Positions 51,940 through 64,000 of a stretch of 64,000 nt of DNA are shown one piece after another. The stretch's first letter is position 1, and each line of letters begins with the position of its first letter. Source of the DNA: Asterias rubens (Eukaryota; Echinodermata; Asteroidea; Forcipulatida; Asteriidae); the NCBI RefSeq assembly GCF_902459465.1, contig NC_047082.1, positions 5,146,001 through 5,210,000 on the forward strand. The letters run 5' to 3'. The notes below the pieces were generated by a model, which saw only the letters and a program-made list of their open reading frames with translations, was not told the DNA's origin and ran no database searches. The position numbers were made by a program, and so were the translations under genes.

Positions 51940-54900
51940 GTAAGTCACTTATATCAATTCTATACGTGGGAATTGTACTGGTGAAAGAGCCAAGATTAAT
52001 CATTTGATTACAAATAAACATTGTTGTCGTTATAAAAAAAACTAACTTATTTTATAAACTTCTCAACAAATAACAATCACAATATAGAAATTTTTGCGTT
52101 AACACCATGTATTGATAATCTCTAAATGAGTTGGGGAGGTTCTGAAAACAACCGTTGGTTTCAACTCGACGTTTCGATCAGTATACTCTGATCGTCTTCT
52201 TCAATCACAAAGACTTAAATATCACTTCTGTAACATTATCCTTATCTGCCACATTAACTACAAGTGGGTATTCAACATACTATAAACTCACAGCTTTTGA
52301 AAACCAAACCACAAAGATATGTTGAAACTTAAGAGTCAGTTCAGGTAAATAATTGACATAGTTGCTGACGGTCAAAAAATGATTTTTTTTTATACTTTGT
52401 TGGTGGAAGGGCCTTGGGGTGCAAGTAAACAAAATTGCATTTCCAATTCTATATATAGCCCGTTGCCATGGTTACGGCTCATTTTGTTTTTTGGCCATTT
52501 TAGGCCGATTTTGGGGTTTGAAAAACTGGTTTTTAGCTCATATTTACAACTCCACCCCACCAAAATGCAAAATTATTTCAAAAAACCTTTTATATCACTA
52601 CAAAGTATCATCCTTGGCCTTCCTTGAGAAAAAAAATTATTGCTTTAAATATCATCCATGTGCTATTTTTGCATCATGCATTACAGTATGTTTTTAGAAC
52701 TTGCAAAATCGACATTTTTACCCTATTTTTGGACCCCAAAATGTCAACTTGCCAGGGGTCTCAGAAAATGTTCCTTTCGGCTGTGATTAGGGCCAACATT
52801 GGTCTTTCCATATCTGGTGTCAAAAACTTGGGCAATTGTATCCTGTTGTGACAGTACTGCCTCAAAACTAGACTTTTTTCCCAAAAACGTGAAAAATGCC
52901 TTTTTAAGGGTCTTTTCACATAATATCGACATACGTGTCCACGGTAAAAAAAAGGAATTTTTTTCTTATACTTTGTGGATGGTAGGGACTTGGGGTCCAA
53001 ATAAACAACATTTACATTTCAAATCATAATATAACACGTTGCCATGGTAACAGTTCATTTGTGTTTAGGCCACTTTAGGCCGATTTTGGGGTCTGAAAAA
53101 CTGTTTTTTTAGTTAATTTACAACTCCACCCCACCAAAAAACACAAATATTTCATAAAACCTTTTACATCACTACACAGTATCATCCTTGGCTTTACTTG
53201 AGACAACAAAATATTGCTATAAATTTCACCCTTGTGCTATTTTTAGAACGTGCATTAGAGTATGTTTTTAGAACTTGCAAAATCAACATTTTTACCATAT
53301 TTTTGCCCTCAAAATTTCATTTTTTCAGGGGTCTCAGAATATTTTCCTTTCGGTTTTGATCAGGGCCAAAATTTGTCTTTTTATTTCTGGTAAGAAAAAC
53401 TTGGGCAAGTGTATCCTGATGTTAACAGTACTGTCTCAAAAATAGACTTTTTTCCCCAAACAAAAAAATGCATTTTGAATTGTTTTTTCTTCATATTGAA
53501 TTTCTAACATTAAAAAGTAATAATTCTATCAATCTTGCAGCTTTTCCTAAGTACTAGTGGATTACCCAACATTGATCAGGAACTGTTGATGACCTTAATA
53601 GTAGAATTTGTCCGGCCCAGCCCCAATCATATTTCTTGACATTGCATAAAACAATGTTTTGTGAATAGCGCCTTTTTTTGAAAGTGTTCCCTTTCGGTTG
53701 TTATTGGTGTTTTCATGTCTTCTGGGTTGAAACACCGTGTTTATTGTATCCTGTTGTGACTGATCATGCCTTAAGTTTAGTAATTTTTCCGAAAACAATG
53801 CATGCTTGTTAAAAATCTGGCACTGTTTCCATGCCCTTTGAGTAATTAATACAAAGTTTTTATTTAAACATAATGGTATCCAACCAAACCATAACCAATG
53901 TTTTGCCACTGAGAGTTCTTGATTTGGCTAATTTACCTATTGTACAGGTATGATTCCCATTGCAAGTAGAGTACGATGAGCATTCTTTACAAGTTGTCTT
54001 TAATACAGGGCCTACTCTCCTTGGTCCCTGCCTGCTACCAAATGTAAAACTTTTCATAGAGATAGAGATCATAAACAATGTAGTTTCTGTGCTTGAGGCA
54101 GATGGTTTAGAGAATCCAATCATGTCCAACACAAATGTGGGAAATTAAAAAGCCCGCTTAAAAGTGTTGGAAAAGTTTGCCAAGATCTTATTAAAAATAA
54201 TGATACTAACGATTTGCAAGATGAGCGTATAAGAGATCATTTAAAAGAAACACGTTACCTGGGATCGGTCAAGTTGGTCTTTGAAATGCGTTTGTAACCG
54301 TTTGTTATAAAATGCATGGTTAGAAAGATGTTTTTGAGTGATACTTGTGTGGATCATTATATTCTACTTTTAAAATATCTTTCTAATCATATGCATTTTG
54401 TAATAAACGTTTACAAACGCTTTTCAAAGACCAACTCGACCGATCCAAGGCAACGTGTTCCTTTAATGAAACAACATTGAAAGAAGTTGTAAATACTTGC
54501 ACCTGCTCAACATAAATAAGTAAGATGCATTTGCAGTGACAAAAGTTTATTCAGGCTAGTTTGATTATTTTTTCCATTCACTATCTTACTAATTCATAAT
54601 TAGTATATATGTCTCTGAGAACGATCAACAAAAACATTGTCAAACATTACCTGCTGAATTGTTTATCACGTTAAATAAACCAACTCTTTGAATGTTTGCA
54701 ACAGTACAATTGAAAGGAACACCACCATGGGTGGGGGAACTGCTTACAGAAGGCCAAAGCAGATGAATGGCCATTTAGATACTTTGGATACAGTACTTGC
54801 TCACTTTTAGAGCCTCTTTGTTCTGATAGGGATGAAAATGTTTAGTTTGGTAGCGGGCAGGGGACCCATAAGACTGATAAAAGGCCATGTATAGACAAGA

Positions 54901-57900
54901 ATAGTAAAGAATGCTCATCGCACTACTTCTCTTCTTGGAATGTGAATCATACCTGTACAACTAGGTAAAGTAGTCATGACAAAACAAGAACTCTCAGTGG
55001 CAAAGCATGGTTATAAACTTTTTATTTGTTACTTAAAGAGCATGGAAACAGTGCCATATGTTTTTAACAAGCATGCTCGTTTTTGTTTTTTATCAATTCA
55101 AACTAAGGGATAACTTCAAAATGCATTTTTATTGTTTTTGGAAAATTTACCATGTTTGAGGCAGAAGTGTCACAACAGGATACAATAAACCAAAGTGTTT
55201 CTCCCCAGCAGACATGCAAACCATAATGATAGCCCAATCACAACCAAAAGGGAAATATTCTGAGAACCAATAAAAAATTAAAACAGTACAAACTTTCTTG
55301 ATGTGCAAGGGGAATTAAAAAATGTGACTTTCATAAAAGAGGCGCTGTTCACAAAACTTCGGTTTTTTTATGCAATGTCAAGAAATATGATTGGGCCGGG
55401 GCCGGGGCGGGGCAAATTCTAAGATTTAGGTCATCAACAAGTCCTGATCAATGTTTGGTAATGCACTAAGCCTACAGAGTGCTTATGAAAAGCTGCCAGA
55501 TTGATGGAATTATCACTAACTTCTTAATGTTATAAATTCAAAATGAAGCAAATTTTGGCCCTGATCAAAATCGAAAGGAAAATATTCTGAGACCCCTGAA
55601 AAACAGCAATTTTGAGGCAAAAAAAAAGGGTAAAAATGTTGATTTTGCAAGTTCTAAAAACATACTCTAATGCACGTTCTAAAAATAGCACAAGGGTGAA
55701 ATTTATAGCAATATTTGTTTATCTCAAGTAAAGCCAAGGATGATAATTTGTAGTGATGGAAATGGTTTTATGAAATATTTTTGTTTTTTGGTGGGGTGGA
55801 GTTGTAAATATTAACTGAAAAAACAGTTTTTTCAGACCCAAAATCGGCCTAAAGTGGCCTAAACACAAATGAACTGTTACCATGGCAACGTGTTATATTA
55901 TGATTTGAAATGTAAATGTTGTTTATTTGGACCCCAAGTCCCTACCATCCACAAAGTATAAGAAAAATATTCCTTTTTTTTTACCGTGGACACGTATGTC
56001 GATATTATGTGAAAAGACCCTTAAAAAGGCATTTTTCACGTTTTGGGGAAAAAAGTATAGTTTTGAGGCAGTACTGTCACAACAGGAAACAATTGCCCAA
56101 GTTTTTGACACCAGATATGGAAAGACCAATGATGGCCCTAATCACAGCCGAAAGGAACATTTTCTGAGACCCCTGGCAAGTTGACATTTTGGGGTCCAAA
56201 AATAGGGTAAAAATGTCGATTTTGCAAGTTCTAAAAACATACTGTAATGCATGATGCAAAAATAGCACAAGGGTGATATTTTAAGCAATAATTTTTTTTT
56301 CTCAAGGAAGGCCAAGGATGATACTTTGTAGTGATATAAAAGGTTTTTTGAAATAATTTTGCATTTTGGTGGGGTGGAGTTGTAAATATGAGCTAAAAAC
56401 CAGTTTTTCAGACCCCAAAATCGGCCTAAAATGGCCAAAAAACAAAATGACCCGTAACCATGGCAACGGGCTATATATAGAATTGAAAATGTAATTTTGT
56501 TTACTTGCACCCCAAGGCCCTTCCACCCAGAAAGTATTTAAAAAAATCATTTTTTGACCGTGAGCAACTATGTCAATTATTTACCTGAACTGACTCTTAA
56601 ACAAGTGTACGGGCAGCACGTTTGTAGCAAACTTAATGAATGAAAATACTGGTTTAATGAGTCGGACTTGTTAAGAACCAGTGCCAGAATTCCAATTCAT
56701 TGCGATCGATTTTAAGTGGAGTTGTCAATATCAACATGTTGCTTATTTTACAAATATAACATAGTTTGAGGGTGACTAGTCGATATTAGCTCCCCGAGGT
56801 ATTGGAAGTTGCCAACTAGTTTGTCAACTTCCAAAGCCGCAGGGAGCTCATCGACTAGTCACCCAAAATAAACCATGTTATATTTGTTTTTACTATACTT
56901 CATACATATTCAGTTACCGGAACATGAGTTTTGAGCAAGAGAAAATGATTACTGTGTAACAAAATGCACATGATAAGTTTGTTCATGTGTTGGACGTCGC
57001 TAGAGAGAGCACTGTTCGTGCGTGTATACAAAACGGTGCCACGATCGTAAAGCGCATGACAAGTAGAATAGTGCCCGGGTATAACGTCGCGCAATGGTAG
57101 TGCGCATGACAAGTAGAATAGCTCCCGGGGAACTATTACTTGTCATGCGCATTTACCACTTGCGTGATTACTCACGTGCGCGCTTGGTAGTTAGCAAAAT
57201 TAACACCTGGCACATGATGATGAATGGACCAATGAGAGCTCGACTCTCTGTCATGAATATGTATGAGGTATAGTAAGCATTTACGATTGATACAGAGTTA
57301 ACACTAATCTTAGCTCTTTGTGCATTCGGGTTGGCTTGCCAAGCATGGCGGCGCAATCGGGGAGTAGTGACGTCACCCCAGAATATACTTGAGCAAGTCC
57401 TACATTTGTACAGTAAACACATCAAACTATTGGTTGCATTTACTTTGTGCGCACTTTTGGGATTGGGAACAATCATATTTGGATTCAGCAGGTTCATATT
57501 GATAAGAAAGCTGATGTTATCACGAAAGTCATTTTCTAGCCACGTTATTCGGGGGCTGATCATGGCCTATATATAATAGTAATTTTCGAGCTAGCACAAA
57601 CCCATTATTCAAAAATTGCAATGCCGTTCCTATAAATTATATCAATGTCTTTAAGCAACTAGTTGGTATTTTCATGCTCCTACACTGCGCTCATACGCAT
57701 GAAAAACAGTTGTAGGACACACAATAAACACACCTTGAAAACACTATTTAGTTTCAGAATTTATTAAAGCATGGGAGTGGGCCGTTGTTAAACTGCAGTT
57801 CGTACTAAACATTAGAATACAGTGTAGTTGTATCAAATTAGTATAAGTTAGTAGTTAGTACATGTCACCGTTTCTCAATGATTCATCTGAATCATGGCTC

Positions 57901-60900
57901 TTTAAGCCCTCCGGGTTTCTACCGGGATCCCTCTCAAATTAAACTTTGCATTATAGTTCATTCAAAACAATTCATATTATGGTTCCTTATAATCCTCCTG
58001 TATCGGATTGTTTAACTTTATTTAATAATAATAATATTAATAATACATGTAATAATGATCAAATCAAGTTTTCTAGATCAACTCTCTTGATTCATCTGAA
58101 TCATGGCTCTTTAAGCCCTCCGGGTTTCTACCGGGATCTCTCTCAAATTAAACTTGAAAGGTATAACTTTGGGATGAAAACCGGAGAGTAATATTATCAG
58201 CACTCACAAATGATTGTTATTGAACCATCTCTTAAGATGTCCATTTTTGATATGGGGATAAAGAATGGAACGCCCATTTCTTTTTGACAGTTCAGAAATG
58301 TGGCTGGCTTTAAAGTTGTGTCATTTCATGTCTAAAAAAGTGATGGCAATTCCAATGAAACATAACACGCAATTCTGAGATACAAAAGGCTAATCGGACC
58401 CCCAAATTTGTCAACTACTTTGTTTATACTGGTCAAGAGAATTGGTTCATTTTGCATTGGGAGTGGTGGAGTTGACTAGTGTTGTGTATAATATTTTGTA
58501 CCGATGGTGAATACAGAATTGATGTATCTATTTTATGGCAGAGGCTAAGAGGGTTTAATAATTTGGCACTGTTTTTCTTGTGAACAAGATACTCTGCGAC
58601 GATTTAGCTTGAGATTGAAAGTTTTATATCAATTGTTAATTCTTTTAAATAATTGAAAACGATTTCTACAGTTACACAAGTGCTATTTAGTGTGCCAGGG
58701 GTCTTGGCTAATACAGCTTAGTTGGAAATTTGTTTCTTCACTTTAGTAAGACATTTTGGGAAGTTTGACCAAAAGGGTTGAGAGTAACTTATCTTAAAGG
58801 TTATACAGTAAGAAAAACATGTTGAGTACAATCTATTTGTATAGCACGAAACCAATTCATTGAAAACTGAAGACCCTATAGTAAGGAATACTTATTTCTT
58901 TGTTGTTCTAAAGCATTCGGGTGACTCATATAATACCTTCCTTAATCCAAGTTAAGTAACTAGACCACAAAATCGGCAAAAAACAGAGGTTAGCCACCAA
59001 GGAAATAAAAATGTCAGCTTTTACGCATTCTTATGTATCATATGATCGAGAACAGCATAAGACTACTGGTGGTACAACCATGAAAAATTACTTTGCATCA
59101 TTAGGTGAAATTTCGATATGGTAGTAACCAAACTGAGTCGATTTATAGAGAATCTTGTAAAAGAAATTGCAACCTTATTTTACAATCGTCTAGTTTAAAG
59201 TTTCTGAACGAATTTGTTCAGTCTGCTTAAATATATAATCAATCGTTTTTTACCAGTTGCTTGATAAGGGACCCACAATGAAAGAGGGCTCTGTTTTCTC
59301 TACGATTATTTGAGATGAAACCAATTCCATGATAAAAACTATTGGTGTTAATTCGGAAGTACCAAGGGGCGGCATTTCCAAAACGAGATAAAACCAGTCA
59401 GAATCACAGACATGATCTATAGAGATGAACAAAATTAGTACCAAATTTGTGCGTGTCTTTCTTTGACCATAAATTTATCAGATTTCAAGACCGTTATCTT
59501 ACATGATCAATAATCACACCGTACCTCGAATAAATCTACAAACTTGTCAAACAGGTTTGCCTCTTAAATGCATTCGGGCCTTTCATATACTACATTCCAA
59601 AATCCAAGTAACTAGATCACAAAATCGGCCAAAAACAGAGGATGGCCACCAAGGAAATAAAAATGCCAGCTTTTACACTTTAACATGGATCATATGATTG
59701 TGACAAGTAGAATAATTCACATCCGGGTACTTTTCATTTATTCATACTCACCTTTTTAAATACACCGGTTAGCGCGCCCTCATCGGCCGCAAGACGTCAG
59801 AGGGCCACTCTTTCCTTTGACGTCGGAGACTTAACATCACATTATTTTTTCCGTCTTCAATTCAGGTAATTAGCATTCTATTTTCCATCCATTCTCCCCT
59901 AGATTTCATATAAATTCCTCTTGTATAAATTATTCGTAGAGTTTAGCCTATTTTATGACATGTTTCTTTTTGACAAGAGAACTGTTTTCTAGAGTTAATT
60001 TACTTAGTTTTGAGTCGGGAAAGAAAATTCCCGTAGTAGATATATTTCTTTTTGATTTGAATTTCCTCAAGTCTCCTCTCTTAGATTTTGTTTCTAGTTT
60101 TGCATTACTAGAGATCTAAAGTAATGCCGTACTTGTTTTCCGATTTAATGATGTAAATATTGCTGATTTTGCGGAGTTATCCTCTAATTTTGGTACAATT
60201 CCAAGATGGCGGACGCCATTAAACTTTTGGCGGGAACTTTAATTATATTATTTAGTTTGCCGTTATTTATGCTTTTCTGTTTGCCATCCATTTCCAGTCT
60301 TTGGCAAATCGTTTATTATAGATAGTCTTTATCCAAGTTCACGGATTATTTAATTGATTTCTTTATTTCTAAAATACTTAATTTCTAGGCTGGAAAACAG
60401 CAACACTCTCGCGTCTTTCAAGGATTTCCTAATTACTTGTAAATAGTATTTGTGACTTGTAAGTTTTATTCTTAATGTTCTATTTAAATTATGTTTATTT
60501 AATTAGACGTCGGAGACTTAACATCACATTATTTTCTCCGTCTTCAATTCAGATATAAATAAAAGTATGGAACAGCGAAGGTTGTGTCTCGCAGGATCAT
60601 TTATTTAAGCCGGTCACATGATCAAGAACAGCATGCAGGTATCAAGATTTCTGTTGGTGAAATTTCGATTGGGTACCCAGACTTAGTCGAAATATATTTC
60701 GACCAATAGAACATTAGAGAAAATTGCGAAAGAAATTGCAACCTTATTTTCCAATTTTGAAATTTCTGAACGAATTTGTTCAGTCTGCTTAATTCTAGAG
60801 TCAATCGTTTCTTACCAGTTGCTTGATAAGCTACTGATAAGGGGCCTGCAATGAAAGAGGGCTCTGTTTTCTCTACGATTGTTTGAGATTAAACAATCTC

Positions 60901-63288
60901 ATTTAACGCTGAATTGTTAATTCGGAAGAACCAAGGGGTGGAATTTCATAAACATTCATAATCACAGACATGATAAATTGAGATGAACAAAATTAGTACC
61001 AACATTTTTCGTGTCTTCCTTTGACCATACATTTATCAGATTTCGAGATCGTTATCTTACATGATTAATAGTCACATCGTACCTCTAAATACATCTACAA
61101 ACTTGTCAAACAAATGTGTCTCTTAAATGCATTCGGGCATTCCTTAATCCAAGTTAATTATTAGACCACAAAATCGGCCAAAAACAGAGGATGGTCGCCA
61201 AGCAAATATACATCAGCTTTTACACATTATTATGGATCATAATGATCAAGAACAGCAGTTATTGGGACTAACTGGTGGTGAAATTTCGATATGATGGTAA
61301 CCATACTTAGTTGAAATAGAACATTAGAGAATCTTGTGAAAGACTTTGCAACCTTCCAATCGTCTAGTTTGAATCAATCGTTTCTTACCAGTTGCCTGAC
61401 AAGCTACTGATAAGGGACCCGCAATGAAAGAGGGCTCTGTTTTCTCTACGATTATTTGAGATGAAATCAATTCCATGATAAAAACTATTTCGAGAACTTT
61501 CTCAATTATAACGCTGATTAATTCGGAAGGACCAAGGGGCGGCATTTCTAAAACGAGATATTGTAACTATTCATAACACAAACATGATCAATTGAGATGA
61601 ACAAAATTAGTACCAAAAATGTGCGTGTCTTTCTTTGACCATAAACTTATCAGATTTCGAGACCGTTATTTTACATGATTAATAGTCACACCGTATCTCT
61701 AAATACATATACAAACTTGTCAAACATATTTGCCTCTTTAATGCTGACTTAGGGCTGCTGTGGTGTAGCCGAGTGAGTGGGCAGCTCTGGCTTTAGGTCT
61801 CGGTCTTATCAATATGGAATGAGCACTCTCTGGACCAGTGTCCTTGCATTCTGCAGTTGTAGCAGACGTCAGCCTTCGGCATGCCTGTCAACGAAGAAAT
61901 AAAAAAACCAACAGAAGAAAAAAGGAAAACATAATATGTTCCATATGTGGATTAATATCGTATATAAAATACGCTGTTGTCGAAATGCGACACCAACACT
62001 ACAGCAGAGTAAGCAGCGGCCTGAATTGGATTCTGTTGCTAAGGACGCTGCTTTTATACTGACATGCATCAATGCACTCAAATGAATGAATCACGACACG
62101 GTTCATTCATTTTGAGTAACCCGCGTATAAGTCAAGAGACGCGTACGGCGGGTACTCCTGTGTGTCATTCAAACAATAAAAACTACATTTATAAACACCA
62201 TTTGAATCAACCTCCCCAACATTTTGTCATATGGTTCAACCAAATTATAATGTTCACAGCCACAATACCAGGTCTTCTTCCCTTTTACATTTGTTAGTTT
62301 AGGACCTTTGTCTTAACATATCATTATGCACCCTGGGCCTCTCCACTGGAATGAATTACCTGTTAGTGTAAAGATGCTATGTCCGATTTTTGGCCGATTT
62401 GACCCCAACATTTTGATTTAAAATTCAATATGTATTTTGATGGGGGTCGAGAAAGTTACAAGCTTTCATTTGAGCCATTGCTCGAAAAAGTCCGCCAATT
62501 ATTAGTAGCAGTGAAATAAAGTGCTCAAAATGAGTTTTTGTCGGGATCCCGACAATATATCACGTCACCAATTCTTATGTGTTTTATGAGAAACGTTTTA
62601 AATTTTTGTCATGGTTCCTGGCCACTAAAAGTACAAGTTAAACTTTGTTCCGATAGAGCGGGTGATAATCTTTGAAATACCATTCAATTGAAAATATATT
62701 TTTTTTTTTTATGTTTGAGGCCAAAAATCTGACATAGCATCTGGAATAGTCAGAATCTATTCAGTTTTCAACGTGATCTTAAGTCGTACCTTCTTCAAAA
62801 TTGACTTTCTGTCCCCCTCCCTGTAATCTTGTTTTTATTTTCATTATTACTTGAGTGTAGGACCTGACCAACTGAATGTTGTGTGTCTTTGTTGTCCCGG
62901 TCTTTGTTGGTCATGTGTTTTTTGCTTTGTCTGCTCAGTCTGTAATAACTCTCATTGGCTCTTTTCTTTGTACGGGCACTCCCTATCACAAGCTGCGCTT
63001 ACTTGCATGATTGCTGAATCCAATTTCCTGCATTTTGTGTATCACCTTGCTAACATTGCATTAATAATATTTGAGGAATTTGAAATAAAAATTGAACTGA
63101 AATTTCTTCATTTGCTTTGTTTTCTTTCCGAACGATGGTTACAGCACCGATCACAGGGAATCTTGCAAGGCGATATGGCAGCCGGGTGTGTGTAACGACC
63201 GGAGGGTTCTTGCTTTTTGTTGGATACCTTGCCAGTGCGTTCACTTGGAACATCTTCCAGTTAACCATCACATTGGGATTAACAACAG
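51765..63288 (+). CDS. SLC16-like transporter copy B, first two exons (continues outside the window)
   Basis: Exon 1 (51765-51939) and exon 2 (63145-63288) have the same lengths, phases and splice positions as copy A. The peptides differ by one residue in exon 1 (Phe to Tyr near the end) and not at all in exon 2. Intron 1 is 11.2 kb because of a giant palindrome and a ~5-kb insertion. Exons 3-5 must lie to the right of 64000 if the gene is whole. Whether B is active is unknown. Its donor sites (gtaagt in both) are at least as good as those of A. Confidence 0.8.
52329..56600. mobile_element. Giant palindromic transposon flanked by TTAA (4264 bp)
   Basis: Element 52333-56596 starts gagtcagttcaggtaaat and ends with its reverse complement. 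ttaa flanks both sides (52329-52332, 56597-56600). The arms pair in reverse almost to the centre (left 52333 to about 54100, right about 54830 to 56596, with indels). The empty site is seen in copy A as gaaacttaaacaag around 5670-5673. TTAA duplication is a hallmark of piggyBac-type insertion, but no transposase is recognised. A hairpin MITE lies in the loop. All short ORFs come in mirrored pairs and are not genes. Confidence 0.92.
54243..54464. mobile_element. Hairpin MITE, most complete copy
   Basis: The terminal inverted repeats aaa.gaacacgtt.cctggatcgg and its complement bracket the gaccaactcg, aaacgcttttc and catatgcatttt blocks shared by the family. It sits in the loop of the TTAA palindrome. 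Confidence 0.85.
56753..56884. repeat. Imperfect palindrome in intron 1 (copy B)
   Basis: Orthologous in position to 5828-5988 but with a shorter centre. It confirms that 56601-57412 continues the locus A sequence after the TTAA insertion. Confidence 0.75.
57880..58155. repeat. Direct repeat pair, 68 bp
   Basis: 57880-57947 and 58088-58155 are nearly identical (tgattcatctgaatcatggc ... ctctcaaattaaactt), about 208 bp apart. The ORF spanning them is not convincing. Confidence 0.9.
58938..61745. repeat. Three tandem ~620-bp units
   Basis: Unit 1 is about 58938-59595. Unit 2 is about 59596-59698 continued at 60619-61135. Unit 3 is about 61136-61745. Shared landmarks are accacaaaatcgg.caaaaa, gaaatttcgat, tcaatcgttt.ttaccagttg, gaaagagggctctgttttc and gtgtctt.ctttgaccata. 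No coding capacity is recognised. Confidence 0.88.
59699..60618. mobile_element. LTR-like insertion (possible solo LTR, 920 bp)
   Basis: It begins tgtgacaagtag, ends ccggtcaca and is flanked by tgat (59695-59698 and 60619-60622). It splits unit 2 of the tandem array cleanly. An internal direct repeat, gacgtcggagacttaacatc, occurs at 59819 and 60507. ataaataaaag near 60555 could be a polyadenylation signal. No coding region. Confidence 0.6.
61793..61884 (-). pseudogene. CCHC zinc-knuckle exon-like segment
   Basis: On the minus strand a pyrimidine tract and acceptor (cttcgttgacag, ending 61885) precede ATG 61882. The frame reads MPKADVCYNCRMQGHWSREC, a perfect CX2CX4HX4C knuckle, and ends at TAA after about 29 codons. 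It could be the last exon of a small nucleic-acid-binding protein, or a gag remnant. No partner exon was found nearby. Confidence 0.45.
62366..62665. repeat. Copy B counterpart of the Gypsy insertion site (empty site)
   Basis: Nearly identical to 6445-6740, then continues with gagcgggtgataatc where copy A has the Gypsy element between two cgggt copies. Similarity resumes with 10971 onward through exon 2. Confidence 0.93.
63145..63288 (+). CDS. SLC16-like copy B, exon 2
   Basis: The acceptor is ttacag (ends 63144) and the donor gtaagt at 63289; 144 nt, phase 1 to 1. Confidence 0.87.
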
Positions 63289-63557
63289 GTAAGTGTCAGT
63301 TCTTGGGGTAAAATAACACCTTTTTGGTAATAATATGTCATAACCATGTCTATTTTTATCACATATATGCTAATTTGGCAAACTTTTTTTCTGAAATGAA
63401 GGTCACTGTAATTTTTAATATGTTATCGTGACCTTGCCCAGTTTGTGAAACAATGTATCATTCCAAAAATCATCGAAATAAAAATCACTTGATATAGCAT
63501 GTCTTCTTCTATCAGAACCAACCAAGAAACAACTGGGCGCTTCAAAATTTACAATCA

Positions 63558-64000
63558 ATTTGAGGCCAAAACTTTGTGCTCAAATATTTTATTACCGCTA
63601 GACAGTCAGGCGGGCTTGTCGCGGAACCTGTGTGCTCAATCTGTCACCAGTCTGGCCCGGGCATTTGGTTTATTGCCTCGCCTTTCGGCCAATTGACCCC
63701 CTTGGACGGTGCCTTGCATTCCTTGATAGCCGGTCTGTGCTGGCTTGATCACTTTTGTCTGAGCAGCCTTTGAGTTGAGTTGACAATTTATCAGTCATCA
63801 ATTTTCGAATTTCGAATTCTCTCGCTTTTCAGCATTTTAAACGCTTGTACCGTGTGGTCATACTTTTGTCGATCTTTTGGATTTAGTTTTCTCGTTATCA
63901 GCAATTTGTTCCTTGCTCCGTTTCGGTTTACTCATTGTTTGGACTAGGTGTTTTTTAGCGTATATTACTGTGTCCTTGTTTTGGTGGACCCTTTCGGACA
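63558..64000. other. Locus-B-specific sequence at the window end, unrecognised
   Basis: Similarity with copy A intron 2 stops at about 63558 (cttcaaaatttacaa). What follows is a different, more GC-rich sequence (cgggcttgtcgcgg, ctcgcctttcggcc) that later becomes T-rich. It may be the left part of a mobile element cut by the window edge. No motif was identified. Confidence 0.4.

Larger units (their letters stand above)
57413..62365. other. ~5-kb block in copy B intron 1 absent from copy A
   Basis: Locus A joins tttgtacagtaaa directly to tttaaagatgctatg (about 6430-6450). Here 4.95 kb separates the same two ends. It contains the direct repeats, tandem 0.6-kb units, LTR-like insertion and zinc-knuckle segment listed below. 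Insertion here or deletion in A cannot be told apart, as no clean target duplication is visible. Confidence 0.75.

Noticed and set aside
52379..56550. Possible transposase in the paired ORFs of the TTAA palindrome
   Set aside because: The frames occur as mirrored pairs in both arms, are short and show no DDD or other transposase motif; a Cys-rich stretch near 54000 was too weak to call.
57946..58191. 81-codon ORF with Asn-rich stretch
   Set aside because: It spans a microsatellite-like aat run and one of two direct repeats; no family resemblance.
61744..61815. tRNA-like gene or SINE head next to the zinc-knuckle segment
   Set aside because: ggtgtagccgagtgagtgggc resembles an A-box region but no matching B-box or cloverleaf could be drawn.

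Overview
This is eukaryotic, intron-rich, AT-leaning and very repeat-dense DNA from an animal. The closest guess is an echinoderm, possibly a sea star. The guess rests on three things: a Mag/SURL-like Ty3/Gypsy element, an invertebrate-type SLC16 transporter gene, and a short foldback repeat of a kind I associate with asteroid genomes. The species call is inference. There are no operons, CRISPR arrays or rRNA genes.

Two host-type genes can be assembled by joining exons across GT/AG splice sites with consistent phase. (1) A monocarboxylate-transporter-like (SLC16/MFS) gene runs 5120-17921 (+) in five exons and gives an intact 416-residue frame. A second copy starts at 51765 and runs out of the window after exon 2 (63145-63288). 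Two further exon-1 copies lie on the minus strand (2939-3113 complete; 46224-46283 broken), each head-to-head with a plus-strand gene. (2) A six-exon gene at 29104-34094 (+) encodes a Tudor-like domain, a 24-residue acidic repeat, two zinc-finger-like motifs, a tyrosine recombinase domain and a C-terminal SANT/Myb-like domain. One in-frame TGA interrupts the recombinase. The 3' half of a second copy follows at 36211-38901.

The layout is governed by segmental duplication. Left flank 1-2545 is repeated at 26137-28665, and the SLC16 locus is repeated at about 45.9-63.5 kb. The two SLC16 loci therefore serve as each other's empty-site controls. They show that a 4.2-kb Ty3/Gypsy element (TSD cgggt) entered intron 1 of copy A, and that a 4.26-kb giant palindrome flanked by TTAA entered intron 1 of copy B. 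They also suggest that the whole 17.2-kb block carrying both tyrosine-recombinase copies (28666-45909) sits inside a TG-rich point that is uninterrupted in locus A.

The rest is mobile or repetitive. It includes a gag-only LTR element with an internal tandem array and extra zinc fingers (12511-15816), a degraded BEL/Pao-like gag (22393-23880), LINE fragments (4183-4525, 45239-45510), an LTR-like insertion (59699-60618), several foldback/MITE families, and tandem arrays of 16, 24, 27, about 85, about 102, about 150, about 220 and about 620 bp units. No complete autonomous retrotransposon is present.

The most interesting candidate is the chromatin-reader plus tyrosine-recombinase gene near one edge of an apparent 17-kb insertion, which could be a large tyrosine-recombinase mobile unit in an animal genome. 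The fusion and the interrupted site are read from the sequence; mobility is inference.
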